Shown here: positions 33,401 through 41,693 of the stretch, piece after piece
How the letters are laid out: each line of letters begins with the position of its first letter
Position numbering within the stretch: the first letter of the stretch is position 1
Source of the DNA: Imperialibacter roseus
GTDB lineage: Bacteria > Bacteroidota > Bacteroidia > Cytophagales > Cyclobacteriaceae
NCBI RefSeq assembly: GCF_032999765.1
Contig: NZ_CP136051.1
Location: 3,076,417 to 3,140,416, forward strand
Length of the DNA: 64,000 nucleotides
Direction: 5' to 3'
The notes under the pieces: generated by a model
Databases searched by the model: none
What the model saw: only the letters and a program-made list of their open reading frames with translations
What the model was told of the DNA's origin: nothing
Translations under genes and position numbers: made by a program

Positions 33401-35369
33401 GACTGCCGGCACGACGTATTTTCTGCTACTTGACGACGAAACGATAAGTGGAAGCAACCACGAGTTTTATATCAACCTCCCTGAAAGGCCCGAAATTGAA
33501 GTCACCCCTACCTCCCTCACACAAACGCTAACAGAAGGCAGATCGGGATCTAAAGAACTCACTATCCAGAATACAGGCGATGGCGAGCTTACTTATTCTA
33601 TCAGCCTGGAAGAGGATTGGACGGGTGTAGACCCTGCTTCCGGAACCATTGAACCTGGTGAATCAGCTTTGATCACCGTCACCTTCGATGCAACAGCACT
33701 GACGCCCAACGTATACCAGTCAGATATCACCATAGCCAGCAATGACGATGATGAGGCAGAAACCGTAGTGACGACAACATTGACAGTCGAGGAGCTCGTG
33801 GAGTATACCATTTCGCTGGCAGCTAATCCTGAAGAAGGTGGGGAAGTAACAGGGGCCGGTGTATATGAAGAAGATGAGAGCGTAGAAGTGAGTGCGACAG
33901 CAGCAACAGGCTATGCTTTCCTCAGTTGGACTGAAGGGGAAACAGAAGTCTCAGACAACGCTGTTTATAGCTTTACTGCCACCGGAGACAGGTCGCTTGT
34001 CGCCAACTTTGAAGAAGTAATTAGTATTGCCACAACGGCAAGTCCATCAGTTGGAGGCACGGTAACAGGCCACGGGGATTTTAGCCCAGGCACAGCGGTT
34101 AGCCTTACAGCAATATCCTCAGAGGGTTACAACTTCGTTAACTGGACGGAAGGCGGAACAGAAGTATCGACAGAAACGGAATTTAGTTTTACTGCCACTG
34201 AAGACCGGACATTGGTGGCGAATTTCCAGATACAATCTTTTATCATTTCTGCTGTCGGCCTACCATCAGCAGGAGGAAATGTAATGGGCACAGGCGCTTA
34301 TAACTACGGCGAAGTAGTAACTCTTTTAGCAGTGCCGGAAGATCATTTCAATTTTATAGGCTGGGAGGAAGACGGATTTTCCGTTGGCTCTGGTGGGGAG
34401 TATAGCTTCACTGCTAGCAAAGACAGGAACCTTATAGCCAAGTTCGAAAAACAGTATTTCTTTATAGTTGCGGGTGCCGGTGAAGCTGGCACAGGAACTG
34501 TTGCGGGAGCCGGGCAATATGACTTCGGAGAAACTGCCACATTGACTGCGACACCTGCTGTGGGGTATGAGTTTGTCAATTGGACCGAGGTTATCCACTT
34601 TCCTGACGAAGAGAAAGAGATTTCGACTGATCCTATTTTGAGCATTGTGGTATCAGAAGGGAAAATTCTTCGTGCCAATTTCCAACTTAAGACCTTTACC
34701 ATAGCCGTGCAAGCAAACCCAATTGAGGGAGGCGAAGTTCTCGGTGGCTCCTTTAAATACCACCAACTAATAGGTGTCACAGCGACACCATCGACAGGAT
34801 ACAACTTCCTAAACTGGACTGAAAATGGCGAAGAGGTGGATAAGAACCTATTCTACCAATTTGAGGTTACAAACGACAGAAACCTCGTCGCCAATTTTGA
34901 ACTCAAATCTTTCGAAATCACAGCATCAGCAAGCCCTGCCGAAGGAGGTGCCGTAGAAGGTACAGGCATCGTAAACTTCGGAACGACAGTTACCTTGACC
35001 GCAAGTCCTGCCACCAGCTACGAATTCATCAACTGGACAGACAATGGATCTGAAATAGGCACCAATCCATCCCTTAGCTTTACTGCTGAGCAAAGCCGCT
35101 CACTGATAGCCAATTTTGAATTTAACCCTTCCACTTCTGTGAAATGGGAAGCAGAAGTAGCTACGGTTTACCCCAATCCGGTTAAAGACTACCTAACCGT
35201 TGAAATGGATGATTTTGTACAGGCTGTAGTTTTCGAGTTGACCGGAAAAGAAATTCACAGGTCAACATCAAAAAGTCTTGATCTGAGAGATTTGCGGCCC
35301 GGCATGTACCTGATCAAGCTGGAGGATTCGGATCACAAGCAAATGTCGTTTAGAGTGATAAAGGAGTAA
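30435..35369 (+). CDS. M6 family metalloprotease, multidomain, T9SS-exported
   Basis: A 1644-residue secreted zinc protease. Order: signal peptide (1-21); prodomain (30-118); M6 (immune inhibitor A-like) catalytic domain (about 145-510) with HEFGH at 317-321 and D327 completing HExxHxxGxxD, and a Met-turn-like GLMAG; four repeats of about 122 residues (about 520-1015, each from C-x5-TG to HEFYI, resembling pre-peptidase C-terminal domains); a HYDIN/ASPM-like domain (about 1020-1118); six InlB-B-like repeats of about 70 residues (1120-1565, NWTE and R-L-ANFE marks); and a C-terminal type A sorting domain (YPNPVKDYL to FRVIKE). Probably released or surface-bound by T9SS. The 135-residue gene upstream repeats its prodomain. 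Confidence 0.93.
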   Translation: MRTSFKLIFLLAPFFVSELCAQSDLSPSNCPASPYAVEITQPDHSKLRVVGKGNMANHHTETEDGYTVVKNARGIYEYAALKDGKLAPSGTKASNPSAREASSKSFLNSQPKHLRDAISRSASSNSPMNVNQSNSPGIEYAFPTAGTRKVLVILIKYPDLANTYTGTDFDDMMNEVNYNSTGSFRDYFLKVSDNELDVEADVFGWYEAENNYEYYGDDNGDNVARELVGEAIDAAEAAGVDFSIYDNDGDDFVDGVIIVHAGPGAEEGSQTKYIWSHRWTLPGSYGRTYDEVTLYDYMINPEIRQTDNMVGIGVFCHEFGHGLGLPDLYDIDESNGDSEGIGNWGLMAGAGWLNNERTPGFMSAWSRAKLEWVSPTVIGSGDYSLDPSVSSTTVYKIATNDPKEYFLLENRQKTGQDAYLPGEGLAIWHIDDNKITNGDETHKLVDLEEADGLNGLDNETNRGDAGDLYPGTSSNTLFDDTSNPNAKLYSGSVSNIQVSAIIENDLLVSFTLLQGDIPNPCEDAISIAGTGSENSETFTGGGEGDWDLALCDSSAPGTEQIYSFTAPSTGLYSLEVTSATGAVDYAWNTACGPAGWVCIGDIDAIGTYGSMPLTVGETYYLLLDDEDDDTGSTHEFYINEPTTPCENITAITGTGSENSYTYASEGTGLWNTEFCDYSTPGTEQVYSFTPSETGFYSLVVTSATDWADYGWSTSCDEVGWNCIGDINGGGTYGFMEWTESVTYYVLIDAEDITSVTHEFYIEGPVGGGTVCENVIAISATGEGNTQTYSGAGTGQWSTSFCGFSTPGIEQVYSFTPSASGSYSVVITSANGWVDYAWGTSCNIDGWDCIGDIEEGGTYGERSLTEGVTYYLLLDSESNVLGTHEFYISDPVVGPCDEVIEITGTGAENPIAFEGGGTGAWSTNFCGYSTPGKEQIYRFVAPYTGDYSITVSSATDYVDYAWGTSCGSSAGNWSCIDDIVYPGTYGSLAWTAGTTYFLLLDDETISGSNHEFYINLPERPEIEVTPTSLTQTLTEGRSGSKELTIQNTGDGELTYSISLEEDWTGVDPASGTIEPGESALITVTFDATALTPNVYQSDITIASNDDDEAETVVTTTLTVEELVEYTISLAANPEEGGEVTGAGVYEEDESVEVSATAATGYAFLSWTEGETEVSDNAVYSFTATGDRSLVANFEEVISIATTASPSVGGTVTGHGDFSPGTAVSLTAISSEGYNFVNWTEGGTEVSTETEFSFTATEDRTLVANFQIQSFIISAVGLPSAGGNVMGTGAYNYGEVVTLLAVPEDHFNFIGWEEDGFSVGSGGEYSFTASKDRNLIAKFEKQYFFIVAGAGEAGTGTVAGAGQYDFGETATLTATPAVGYEFVNWTEVIHFPDEEKEISTDPILSIVVSEGKILRANFQLKTFTIAVQANPIEGGEVLGGSFKYHQLIGVTATPSTGYNFLNWTENGEEVDKNLFYQFEVTNDRNLVANFELKSFEITASASPAEGGAVEGTGIVNFGTTVTLTASPATSYEFINWTDNGSEIGTNPSLSFTAEQSRSLIANFEFNPSTSVKWEAEVATVYPNPVKDYLTVEMDDFVQAVVFELTGKEIHRSTSKSLDLRDLRPGMYLIKLEDSDHKQMSFRVIKE

Positions 35370-35403
35370 TCTTGAGCTTTTATATATCATAATTTTGCAA
35401 TAA

Positions 35404-36210
35404 ATGGAGGAGACCACCCAAACCTACTATCCCACCCTCAAGCAATCGTTTGGATTAATAGGTCTCCTCCTGCTTTTTTCTCTGGCCGGAGCTATTCCGA
35501 TGATCATTATCAAAGGAATGCATTTGAACAACGGTGTTTATGAGCAGGTAGCCCAACTGGCTATGTATGTGATTTCGTTTGCTCTTGTTATCGAATTGGC
35601 CTGGAAAAACATTCGGAAACAAGGGCTTTGGGATCCAACTCCTAAACGGCAAATGGTTGGCATGGAAATAATTGCAGTACTAGTGATAATGACGATTGCC
35701 ACGATCATCATTGTCGATCCAATTATAGAGCTTATTCCCATGCCGGAATACTTCAAACTGCTTTTCGAAGAGCTTATGAAGCCGGATCTGACTAGCTTTC
35801 TCACATTAGTTGTTGCTGCGCCTATTCTCGAAGAGCTACTTTTCAGAGGTATTATTCTTGAAGGACTTCTTAAAAACTACAGCCCCCCAAAAGCCATCAT
35901 TTGGTCCGCACTTATTTTTGGAATCGCACACTTCAACCCCTGGCAGGCAATTGGCGCCACAGCGACAGGCGTCTTGATTGGTTGGGCTTATGTCAGGACA
36001 AACTCCTTAATCCCTGGCATCATCATACACTTTTTCAATAACCTGTTTGCCTTCGCTCTGATGGCATTCATCAGCGGTGATGTAGAGGACATGACGCTGC
36101 CCAATTTAATCGGGAATAATGCGGTGTACCTGGCCATACTAGCTATTGCTTTGGCAACACTTGTCGTTGGCTACCGCTTTATTGAGAGGTGGAGTGAAAT
36201 AAAAAGTTGA
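35404..36210 (+). CDS. CPBP family intramembrane metalloprotease (CAAX/Abi)
   Basis: A 268-residue polytopic membrane protein with about 7-8 membrane segments. The three family motifs are EELLFRG (EExxxR, about 147-153), GIAHFNPW with the second-motif histidine (about 178-185), and the third in IIIHFFNN (about 203-210). CPBP proteins are glutamate-type intramembrane proteases; bacterial roles include bacteriocin maturation or immunity and membrane-protein processing. The gene begins 34 bases after the M6 protease. A TAATTTTG -7 match at 35390-35397 lies only six bases from the ATG, so a nearly leaderless transcript is possible. The substrate is unknown. Confidence 0.9.
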   Translation: MEETTQTYYPTLKQSFGLIGLLLLFSLAGAIPMIIIKGMHLNNGVYEQVAQLAMYVISFALVIELAWKNIRKQGLWDPTPKRQMVGMEIIAVLVIMTIATIIIVDPIIELIPMPEYFKLLFEELMKPDLTSFLTLVVAAPILEELLFRGIILEGLLKNYSPPKAIIWSALIFGIAHFNPWQAIGATATGVLIGWAYVRTNSLIPGIIIHFFNNLFAFALMAFISGDVEDMTLPNLIGNNAVYLAILAIALATLVVGYRFIERWSEIKS

Positions 36211-36277
36211 TTCCCCAGCGCAAAGATCCTCTTTTGCCAATCTTCTTTCTGGCGTCCGCCTCGAGTGTCAATCCACC

Positions 36278-39247
36278 TTACCTCACCCCCATCTCCTCAT
36301 ACACAATCGTATGGATCGTTGGTCTTACGGCCAGGTCGTAGATGGCCGTGCTGTTTCTGGTTGGATACACCCGGTTAGACAAGAACACGTACATGAAATC
36401 GTACTCGGGGTCGAGCCACACGAAAGTGCCTGTGTAGCCTGAATGCCCAAAGCTTGAAGGCGATGCCTGGCGGGCTACGCTGCTGCTTCTCTTATTGTAT
36501 TCAATCAGTGGCTTGTCGAAGCCGATCGCCCGGCGGTTGCCCTCCTCGCAGAACTGGCAAACAGAAAACTTCTCCAGCGTTTGAGGCGAAATATAGCGCT
36601 CTCCACCGTAGGTACCCTCATTCAGGTACATCTGCCACATGGCCGCCAGGTCGTAGGAGCGGGCAAATAGCCCGGCGTGACCCGAAACTCCATCGAGCAT
36701 GGCAGCCCCCTCGTCATGCACCACGCCATGCAATTGGGTCATGCGGAAGTAGTTGTCGTTCTCTGTCGGAATAATACGATCCAGAGAATACTTCCTTCCC
36801 GCATTGTAACCAAGTGTTGTGCCACCTATTCTATCATAGAAATTCTCATTCAGGTATTCCTGAAAGTCAGTGCCAGTCAACGTTTTTACGATATCCGGAT
36901 ACAGGTAGAAGCTCATGTCGGAATACACATAGCCAGGCTCAGGATTGAGCTTCGACTTTTTGATCTTCTTCAGCAGTGTTTTTTTGTAGTCTTTGTACTC
37001 ATACAAATTATCTGTGAGCTTGATAGGATAATCGGCAGAGGGCGTGAGTGACAACGTGTGACGTTTGTAGCTGCTATCTTTTTTGTACGCTGATTGATAG
37101 AACGGAATCCACGACTTTAGCCTCGCCTGGTGTGTGAGAATATCAATGAACTCCAGCTTGGCTTTGTTTGACCAGCCGAAGTACGGATAGTAGTCTTTTA
37201 ACCTGGCATGCAGATCGAACTTGCCGTCATCGTGCAGCTTCATGATCGCTGCCAAAGCCGCCGTAATCTTTGTTACCGAGGCCAGGTCGTATATGTCTGT
37301 TTTCTTCACTTCCAGCAGGCTGTCGTAGGTGTGAAAACCGTAAGTTTTATGGAAGAATACTTTCCCCTCTTTGGCCAGCATCACTTGTCCCCCAGGAAAA
37401 GCTTTTTTCTCAATAGCCAGTGTCATGGCACTATCAATGCGGGTTTCCAGCGTCCGACTGTTGATGCCCATCTCCTCTGGCAACGTAAATTTAAAGCGCA
37501 CCCCACCCTCAGTGGTCAGTCCGTGTCCGGCAGGCCATCGCTCATTCACCGTTACAGGCAAGTGCCCTTTGGCTCCAATGCCTCCGAAAATAAGCTGAGC
37601 TGCCATGTCTTCAGCTGTTGCGTGCTCCTGATAGGTCGTAAATACCGCATCCGGCTCTGCTATCCAGTCAAGTTTGGAAAGCGAATAAGGATTCCTCATG
37701 GCCGCTACCACGGTTGCTTTGCCTTCGACAAGCTCTTTCACAAACGCCTGCACGTTGGCTGACATCCCTTCCCTGTTATTAGCTCTGAGCCCGGAGTGCA
37801 GCCCAATGAGTACCATGTTGTAGCTTTTCAAGCTATCCCTCACTGCCTCTATTTGCGCTGGGGTTGCATCATTGGGCAATACCAGATGAGGCATTTCAGT
37901 ATAATCATTCAGTCGGTGCTGGAAAGGAGAAATCGCCTCTACTCCTACGCTAAGGCTTGCCAGCTCCAATGTATCGAGTCGCTTGAGAGGCAAAAGGTCG
38001 CTCTTGTTTTCCAACAAAGTAACAGATTCCTCAAACAGCCTCCTGTTAAGCATTTCGTCGCTGGGCCGGTGCAGGTCTTCTAAAACGTGCTCATTGCTCA
38101 AAGGACTCCAGCGAGTCATGCCTGTCACATATTTGCCCATCAAAATCTTTTTCACGCTCTCAGCCAATCGCTGCTCTGTGATCTCTTTCTTTATCACAGC
38201 CGCTTTCAGGTACTCAAAGGCAACATCCACGTCCTCTGCAAACTCCAGCGCATCGTTGCCTGCCAGAAAAGCCTTTTTCTCAAGCTCGCCAGAGGCATGA
38301 TACTTCGTCACACCCTTCATATTGAGGGCATCTGTGTAAATGATCCCTTTGTAACCCAGCTTGTATTTCAGGAGGTCCGTGACAACTGGCTTCGACAGCG
38401 TGGTAGGCAAATTAGGTGTATCGTCCAACGTTGGAATAGACATGTGGGCCACCATGATGCCAGACACGTTGGCCTCAATTAGCTTTTTAAAAGGGTAAAG
38501 TTCCACACTGTCAAGCCTTTGTATGTCGTGCTTAACAACAGGCAAGTCGTAGTGAGAATCCGTACCTGTGTCGCCATGGCCGGGAAAATGCTTTGCCGAG
38601 GCCAACACCCCCTGGCTTTCCAGCCCTTTCACATACGCCAACCCTCTTTGGGCCACCTCGTCCCTGTTCTCGCCAAAAGAACGGTAATTGATCACCGGAT
38701 TGTTAGGGTTGTTATTCACGTCTACTACAGGCGCAAAATTGACCTGCGTCCCTACCCTCTTTAGCTGCCGGGCAATCGCCTGCCCCATTTGCTCGATCAA
38801 TGTAACGTCTTCAATAGCGCCCAACGTCATTTGATAGGGAAACGACATGGTGCTATCGAGCCGCATGCCTACACCCCACTCGGCGTCCATTGCAACAGTT
38901 AAAGGAAGCTTAGATTCGTTTTGCAGTTTATTGAGTAGATTGATTTGCCTGACCGGGCCACCCTGAAAAACCACCAAGCCGCCAACATGGCGCTCTTTGA
39001 TAAGTCGGATAAGTTCCTGGGTGTGGGCTTCGTCTCTGTTCGAATATGCCGCTATCATGAGCAGCTGCCCTATTTTCTCATCAAGTGTCAGGGAGGAATA
39101 AACCGAATCTACCCATGCTCTGGCTTTCTCTACTTCGTTGAGTTGCTCAAAGGGCCGTGGAATGGCAGTCTGAGCATAAGCCGAGGTGAAATGAACAAGG
39201 ACAAGAGAAAAGAAAAAGGTAGCTCGCAGGTAGGTTTTAAACATCAT
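36278..39247 (-). CDS. NagZ-like GH3 beta-N-acetylhexosaminidase fused to a serine beta-lactamase domain
   Basis: A 989-residue exported protein with signal peptide (AYAQT). The N-terminal GH3 domain (about 35-390) carries the NagZ loop KHFPGHGDTGTDSHYD and the nucleophile strand IYTDALNMKG, so it should cut beta-GlcNAc from muropeptides. A middle alpha/beta GH3-C-like domain (about 400-570) follows. The C-terminal S12 beta-lactamase/esterase domain (about 600-985) has SxxK in SVTKITAA, YSDMSF where YxN is usual, and HSGYTG. This fusion is known in Bacteroidota. It is exported, unlike cytosolic E. coli NagZ, so cleavage would be periplasmic. It lies 62 bases downstream of the epimerase gene, probably in the same operon. 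Confidence 0.92.
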   Translation of the reverse strand: MMFKTYLRATFFFSLVLVHFTSAYAQTAIPRPFEQLNEVEKARAWVDSVYSSLTLDEKIGQLLMIAAYSNRDEAHTQELIRLIKERHVGGLVVFQGGPVRQINLLNKLQNESKLPLTVAMDAEWGVGMRLDSTMSFPYQMTLGAIEDVTLIEQMGQAIARQLKRVGTQVNFAPVVDVNNNPNNPVINYRSFGENRDEVAQRGLAYVKGLESQGVLASAKHFPGHGDTGTDSHYDLPVVKHDIQRLDSVELYPFKKLIEANVSGIMVAHMSIPTLDDTPNLPTTLSKPVVTDLLKYKLGYKGIIYTDALNMKGVTKYHASGELEKKAFLAGNDALEFAEDVDVAFEYLKAAVIKKEITEQRLAESVKKILMGKYVTGMTRWSPLSNEHVLEDLHRPSDEMLNRRLFEESVTLLENKSDLLPLKRLDTLELASLSVGVEAISPFQHRLNDYTEMPHLVLPNDATPAQIEAVRDSLKSYNMVLIGLHSGLRANNREGMSANVQAFVKELVEGKATVVAAMRNPYSLSKLDWIAEPDAVFTTYQEHATAEDMAAQLIFGGIGAKGHLPVTVNERWPAGHGLTTEGGVRFKFTLPEEMGINSRTLETRIDSAMTLAIEKKAFPGGQVMLAKEGKVFFHKTYGFHTYDSLLEVKKTDIYDLASVTKITAALAAIMKLHDDGKFDLHARLKDYYPYFGWSNKAKLEFIDILTHQARLKSWIPFYQSAYKKDSSYKRHTLSLTPSADYPIKLTDNLYEYKDYKKTLLKKIKKSKLNPEPGYVYSDMSFYLYPDIVKTLTGTDFQEYLNENFYDRIGGTTLGYNAGRKYSLDRIIPTENDNYFRMTQLHGVVHDEGAAMLDGVSGHAGLFARSYDLAAMWQMYLNEGTYGGERYISPQTLEKFSVCQFCEEGNRRAIGFDKPLIEYNKRSSSVARQASPSSFGHSGYTGTFVWLDPEYDFMYVFLSNRVYPTRNSTAIYDLAVRPTIHTIVYEEMGVR

Positions 39248-39309
39248 CGATCAGGTTTACTAAAAATACAATTCTACTTAGAAGTTAGCCAGCAGGCAAA
39301 ACCCATTAA

Positions 39310-40377
39310 CTAAAGCTTCTTAACGCCCAATCCGGGCTTATCAATCAAACTCATCATGCCTTCTTTGATGGTAAAGCCGCCCGACACCACATCTTTGGCC
39401 AGATCGAGGCTACCGTCGAGGTCTATATACTTTGTGTGAGGGCACGAAAAGGCCACATGCAAACCAGCTGCAATGCTGATGATGCTTTCGTCGTTGCAGC
39501 CCCACATCAGGTCAATGCCTGCCTGTCTGGCTATGGTGGCAATTTCTCTGGCTGGCTGAATGCCCCCGCATTTCATCAGCTTGATATTGTAGATGCCGGC
39601 TGCCTTGGGATTGTTGGCCAGGCTGAAAGCATCTGCCGGGCCCACCAGTGATTCATCGGCAGCCACCAGGTTCTTCACATAATCGGGAAACTTGCGGTAC
39701 TCAGCAATGGCCGACTGCTTCAGCGGCTGCTCTATCAATTCAATGTCAAGGTCTTTTGTGGCACTTACATAGGAGATCGTTTCGTCAAAATCCCATCCCT
39801 GGTTGGCGTCGATCCTTATCAGGGCCTTATTCCCAATATGCTTGCGAAGGGCGATCGTTCGCTCGATGTCCTCCTCTATCGTCTTACCAAGTTTGACCTT
39901 GAGTATTTTGAACCCACCTTTAATAAAATCATCTGCCTCTCTGTGCGTCTCTTCAATACTCATAATCCCAATGGTAACCGAAGTAGCCATCGATTTGTGG
40001 TGAGCACCCAGAAAGTGAACCAATGGCACACCCAGAGACTGTGTGAATAGATCGTGCAGGGCCACGTCGAGTGCTACTCTGCATCCCGCACTGGAATCAA
40101 AATTGGTATGTATTCCATTGAGTAGTTCGTAAAAGCACGAAACGTCAGAACCTTTCAGAAAGGAGAGATCACTGGAGGTTAAAGTTTTATAACATTCACC
40201 GACATCCTCATTCACCACATACTTACTGGGGTTGGCCACGCCCATGCCAACCATACCGTTGTCTGCAACAAGCTCCACAATCACGTTTTCCACCGAATCC
40301 ACTGTTTTGTAAGAAATGGAGTACGGCTTAGCCAGTTCCAGATTTTCCTTGCGGATATTAATTTCCTTTATTCGCAT
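39310..40377 (-). CDS. Enolase-superfamily dipeptide epimerase (L-Ala-D/L-Glu epimerase-like)
   Basis: A 355-residue cytosolic enzyme of the muconate-lactonising subgroup. Active-site marks in order: KVKLGK (KxK base), metal ligands in RIDANQGW, ELIEQPL and AADESL, then the second base lysine in IKLMKCGG. IDLDGSLDL near the C terminus resembles the DxD motif that binds the free amino end of a dipeptide. Relatives epimerise L-Ala-D-Glu from murein peptides to L-Ala-L-Glu. A DUF1611 gene overlaps it by 20 bases; in a reported D-glutamate pathway (DgcN/DgcA) such a pair acetylates D-Glu and racemises N-acetyl-D-Glu. Either role fits, and both feed wall-derived D-Glu into metabolism. Confidence 0.9.
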   Translation of the reverse strand: MRIKEINIRKENLELAKPYSISYKTVDSVENVIVELVADNGMVGMGVANPSKYVVNEDVGECYKTLTSSDLSFLKGSDVSCFYELLNGIHTNFDSSAGCRVALDVALHDLFTQSLGVPLVHFLGAHHKSMATSVTIGIMSIEETHREADDFIKGGFKILKVKLGKTIEEDIERTIALRKHIGNKALIRIDANQGWDFDETISYVSATKDLDIELIEQPLKQSAIAEYRKFPDYVKNLVAADESLVGPADAFSLANNPKAAGIYNIKLMKCGGIQPAREIATIARQAGIDLMWGCNDESIISIAAGLHVAFSCPHTKYIDLDGSLDLAKDVVSGGFTIKEGMMSLIDKPGLGVKKL

Positions 40378-41434
40378 TCTTTCGTTTGATCAACTCTCTA
40401 ATTGGTCCTAAAATGTCATCCACTCCTCTTTCCACTGGCAAAGCCACCGGAATACCCAGTTTTTGCTCATACTCCTCTTTGTGCCGAAGCGCCTGATCAA
40501 TAGTAAGGCCTCTTGTGTTGAGCGTCACCCCAATAACTTCCTTACCATACATTTTTATCAAAGCAATGTCCTCAGTAATTGGGGGTATCTTGGCATCCAG
40601 GTACTCAAAACCGTCGTAGTGAACCCTGGCGGGAGCGTGTTGCAAAACCACACCGTCCACGTCGCCAGAAAGCAAAAACTCGGAACCGCATGGCCCGCTA
40701 ATGTTACGCAAGGCTGCCTGTCCTTCAATCACCATCAGGTCCGGGTTCAGGTCCCTGTCACAGGTTACGAGGGCATTTTCCAGCTCGCCCGACACATAGT
40801 CGTTGTAAGTGGAGTCGAGGATAAACCCGTACTTCCATCCTTGCATCCACCCCGTTTGTCCTGTGTAAATCATTTCGGAAATCATACCCTCCTTACGGAT
40901 GGCCTCCACTATAAACTTGGAGGTGGTGCGCTTTCCAAGTCCGCAGTCGGTGCCCATTACTGCAATTTTGGCAGATTTTATTTTGTATACGTCACCCGTC
41001 CAGAACTTCAGGTATTTCCGTTCCCTTGGCTGCCTGATGTCGTGAATTGTGACACCCTTCTCTCTGGCAATAGCAACCAGTCTCTCATTGTCGTTAAGAA
41101 ATGAGTGAAGTCCGCTGACCACGTCCATACCATTTTCCATGGCAGTAACAACGTCTTCTTCCATCGACTTTGGCAGCTGACCACCTTTCGGAGCCACTCC
41201 CACCACACAGTTTTCGGCCTTGCCGCCTGCAGCTATGAAGTCTTTAACTGTCTTGTAAATAGGAATTCCTCTTTCCCTACCATCCAGCACTTTGCCTGCA
41301 TCCTGGCCAAAAAAAACTGGATCGATGACAGCGAGGATATCATATCTGACAGATCCCCTGATAAGCCCGTGGGCAGTTTTGGCCGACTTCGTATCAAAGC
41401 TGCCATTGGACAATACGATTGATTTTAATTGCAT
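40358..41434 (-). CDS. DUF1611 domain-containing protein (DgcN-like)
   Basis: A 358-residue protein with a P-loop-like nucleotide-binding block GTDCGLGKRTTS (about 150-161) in the C-terminal half and an N-terminal Rossmann-like half. This is the DUF1611 family layout. One marine member, DgcN, has been described as a D-glutamate N-acetyltransferase working with an enolase-superfamily partner; the overlapping epimerase gene here matches that pairing. I chose the ATG at 41434 (MQLKSIVL); the frame runs open to 41512 but the extra 26 residues are hydrophobic noise for a cytosolic protein. It heads the probable operon DUF1611, epimerase, NagZ-like fusion. Confidence 0.85.
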   Translation of the reverse strand: MQLKSIVLSNGSFDTKSAKTAHGLIRGSVRYDILAVIDPVFFGQDAGKVLDGRERGIPIYKTVKDFIAAGGKAENCVVGVAPKGGQLPKSMEEDVVTAMENGMDVVSGLHSFLNDNERLVAIAREKGVTIHDIRQPRERKYLKFWTGDVYKIKSAKIAVMGTDCGLGKRTTSKFIVEAIRKEGMISEMIYTGQTGWMQGWKYGFILDSTYNDYVSGELENALVTCDRDLNPDLMVIEGQAALRNISGPCGSEFLLSGDVDGVVLQHAPARVHYDGFEYLDAKIPPITEDIALIKMYGKEVIGVTLNTRGLTIDQALRHKEEYEQKLGIPVALPVERGVDDILGPIRELIKRKNANKGN

Positions 41435-41693
41435 AGATTGTGAAAAGACAAATAACAAACTCCAAAGCACAAAGAAATTCCAAAAGCCAAAGTTTAAAAA
41501 CCCAAATGGCATACCCGAGGTAAATCAGCCACATCCGGTCAGCAGATGGTTCGATTGCTTCGGGAACTGGCGCCTATTTGACATTTGTCTTTCGTTATTT
41601 GGCGTTTTCGGTCTTCGGTGTAAATTTTACTAAAATTCCACACTCTTCGTTCATAAATTAGAATTTTTCATTGAAGCATTATTTATTCGGGCA

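Noticed and set aside
35390-35397. TAATTTTG promoter element just before the CPBP gene
   Set aside because: It matches the -7 consensus, but no -33 element is at the right distance and the start would fall on the ATG, so it is only mentioned under the gene.
36454-38764. Several long plus-strand open frames opposite the NagZ-like fusion
   Set aside because: Antisense shadows of a clear 989-residue gene; translations are rich in Arg, Cys and His with no domain.
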